Positions 5,288-5,905 of a DNA stretch of 5,905 nt are shown here, in pieces. The stretch is from Lentzea aerocolonigenes (GTDB lineage Bacteria > Actinomycetota > Actinomycetes > Mycobacteriales > Pseudonocardiaceae): the NCBI RefSeq assembly GCF_000955955.1, contig NZ_JYJG01000017.1, positions 1-5,905 on the forward strand, given 5' to 3'. The notes under the pieces were generated by a model. That model was not told where the DNA came from, made no database searches, and saw only the letters and a list, made by a program, of their open reading frames with translations. Both the position numbers and the translations under genes were made by a program. The first letter of the stretch is position 1. Each line of letters begins with the position of its first letter.

Positions 5288-5905
5288 GCGACAGCCTGGA
5301 CCGGGTGCTCGCACGTCCCGACCGCCCGTTCGCGATCCTGCACCGGCCGCACACGACCGGCTCCGGGCAGCTGGAGGTCCTCACCGGTGAGGTGTCGACC
5401 GTTGCCGCACTGGCCGACATCGAGGTCGGCGATCCGTCGTCGGCCGGGCCTCGGACGTTCGCGCTGATCCCCCACCGTCAGGTCGCCGAACGCGGGCTCG
5501 AGTGCGTCGACGACGGCGCGCCGCTGATCGTGCTGCGGGTGGACGAGCACGCCGTGCTGCCGAAGACGAGTGCGCTCGAACGGCTACCCGAGACGCCGAT
5601 CTCGTTGTCCGGCACGCGTTTCGACGTCGACGACAGCACCTACGCGGAACTGGTGCGCCGGGTCGTGGCCGAGGAGATCGGTGCCGGAGAGGGGGCGAAC
5701 TTCGTGATCCGGCGGTCGTTCCTGGCCGAGATCGAGGACTACGAGCAGAGCCAGGCCTTCACCTTCTTCCGCCGGCTGTGCGAGCAGGAAGCCGGCGCCT
5801 ACTGGACCTTCCTGGTGCACACCGGCGACCGCACGTTCGTCGGCGCCACACCGGAACGCCACGTCAGCGTCGACGACGGCCTCGTCACGATGAACCCGAT
5901 CAGCG
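5284..5905 (+). CDS. phzE: PhzE, 2-amino-2-deoxyisochorismate synthase (5' part only)
   Basis: The first 207 codons of a gene cut by the window end; PhzE proteins are usually about 630 residues. PhzE converts chorismate with glutamine-derived ammonia to ADIC, the committed step that feeds PhzD. The visible part belongs to the anthranilate-synthase-like chorismate-binding domain. Diagnostic stretches are [19 protein letters not shown] (about 119-137), [27 protein letters not shown], and [11 protein letters not shown] followed by MNPIS at the end. All agree with PhzE rather than TrpE as I recall them. The C-terminal class I glutaminase domain should follow beyond the window. The start is GTG at 5284 with a strong AGAGGAGG seven bases upstream, overlapping the phzD stop (GTGA). 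The D-E gene order matches Pseudomonas phz operons. No defect is seen in the visible part. Confidence 0.96.
   Translation, partial: MSDSLDRVLARPDRPFAILHRPHTTGSGQLEVLTGEVSTVAALADIEVGDPSSAGPRTFALIPHRQVAERGLECVDDGAPLIVLRVDEHAVLPKTSALERLPETPISLSGTRFDVDDSTYAELVRRVVAEEIGAGEGANFVIRRSFLAEIEDYEQSQAFTFFRRLCEQEAGAYWTFLVHTGDRTFVGATPERHVSVDDGLVTMNPIS

Noticed and set aside
3843..5314. Long minus-strand open frames opposite the regulator and phzD
   Set aside because: They are antisense to strongly supported genes and have low-complexity Arg/Pro/Ala-rich translations.
1..5905. CRISPR array, tRNA, rRNA, insertion sequence or phage attachment site
   Set aside because: No regularly spaced repeats, cloverleaf, transposase motif or terminal inverted repeats were seen. 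The only repeats are the duplicated secreted-protein genes and the hairpins described.

Overview
The window is high-GC DNA with GTG as well as ATG starts, strong purine-rich ribosome binding sites and long spurious antisense frames. This points to a filamentous actinomycete. A member of Pseudonocardiaceae is a reasonable guess, but it is an inference from general character and not from a marker gene.

The window holds part of a phenazine biosynthesis locus arranged as two divergent operons around a 199-bp intergenic region (3860-4058). Rightward run three overlapping genes. The first is a short regulator (4059-4667) that matches the C-terminal two-helix-turn-helix part of StrR/NovG-type pathway activators but lacks their ParB-like N-terminal domain. 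The second is phzD (4664-5287), the isochorismatase-type hydrolase that makes trans-2,3-dihydro-3-hydroxyanthranilate. The third is the 5' third of phzE (5284 to the window end), the 2-amino-2-deoxyisochorismate synthase. Both junctions are 4-base stop/start overlaps, so the three are probably translationally coupled.

Leftward run the tailoring genes. A close PhzM-type phenazine methyltransferase (2852-3859) is followed after 10 bases by a class II asparagine-synthetase-type glutamine amidotransferase (1000-2841), probably acting like PhzH to turn a phenazine carboxylate into its carboxamide. After 15 bases come two tandemly duplicated small secreted proteins with four conserved cysteines (634-984 and 264-611). 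A hairpin terminator (218-247) follows. Beyond it lies a 3' remnant of a third copy of the secreted-protein gene (63-125) whose stop codon has become TGG, followed at once by a 22-bp perfect stem-loop (12-60).

Together the genes suggest this route: chorismate to ADIC (PhzE), to DHHA (PhzD), to the phenazine core (phzF, phzB, phzG presumably outside the window), then N-methylation (PhzM) and amidation (PhzH-like). The expected product is an N-methylated phenazine carboxylate or carboxamide, which is a prediction. The least explained parts are the pair of secreted four-cysteine proteins built into the tailoring operon and the ParB-less regulator at the head of the core operon.
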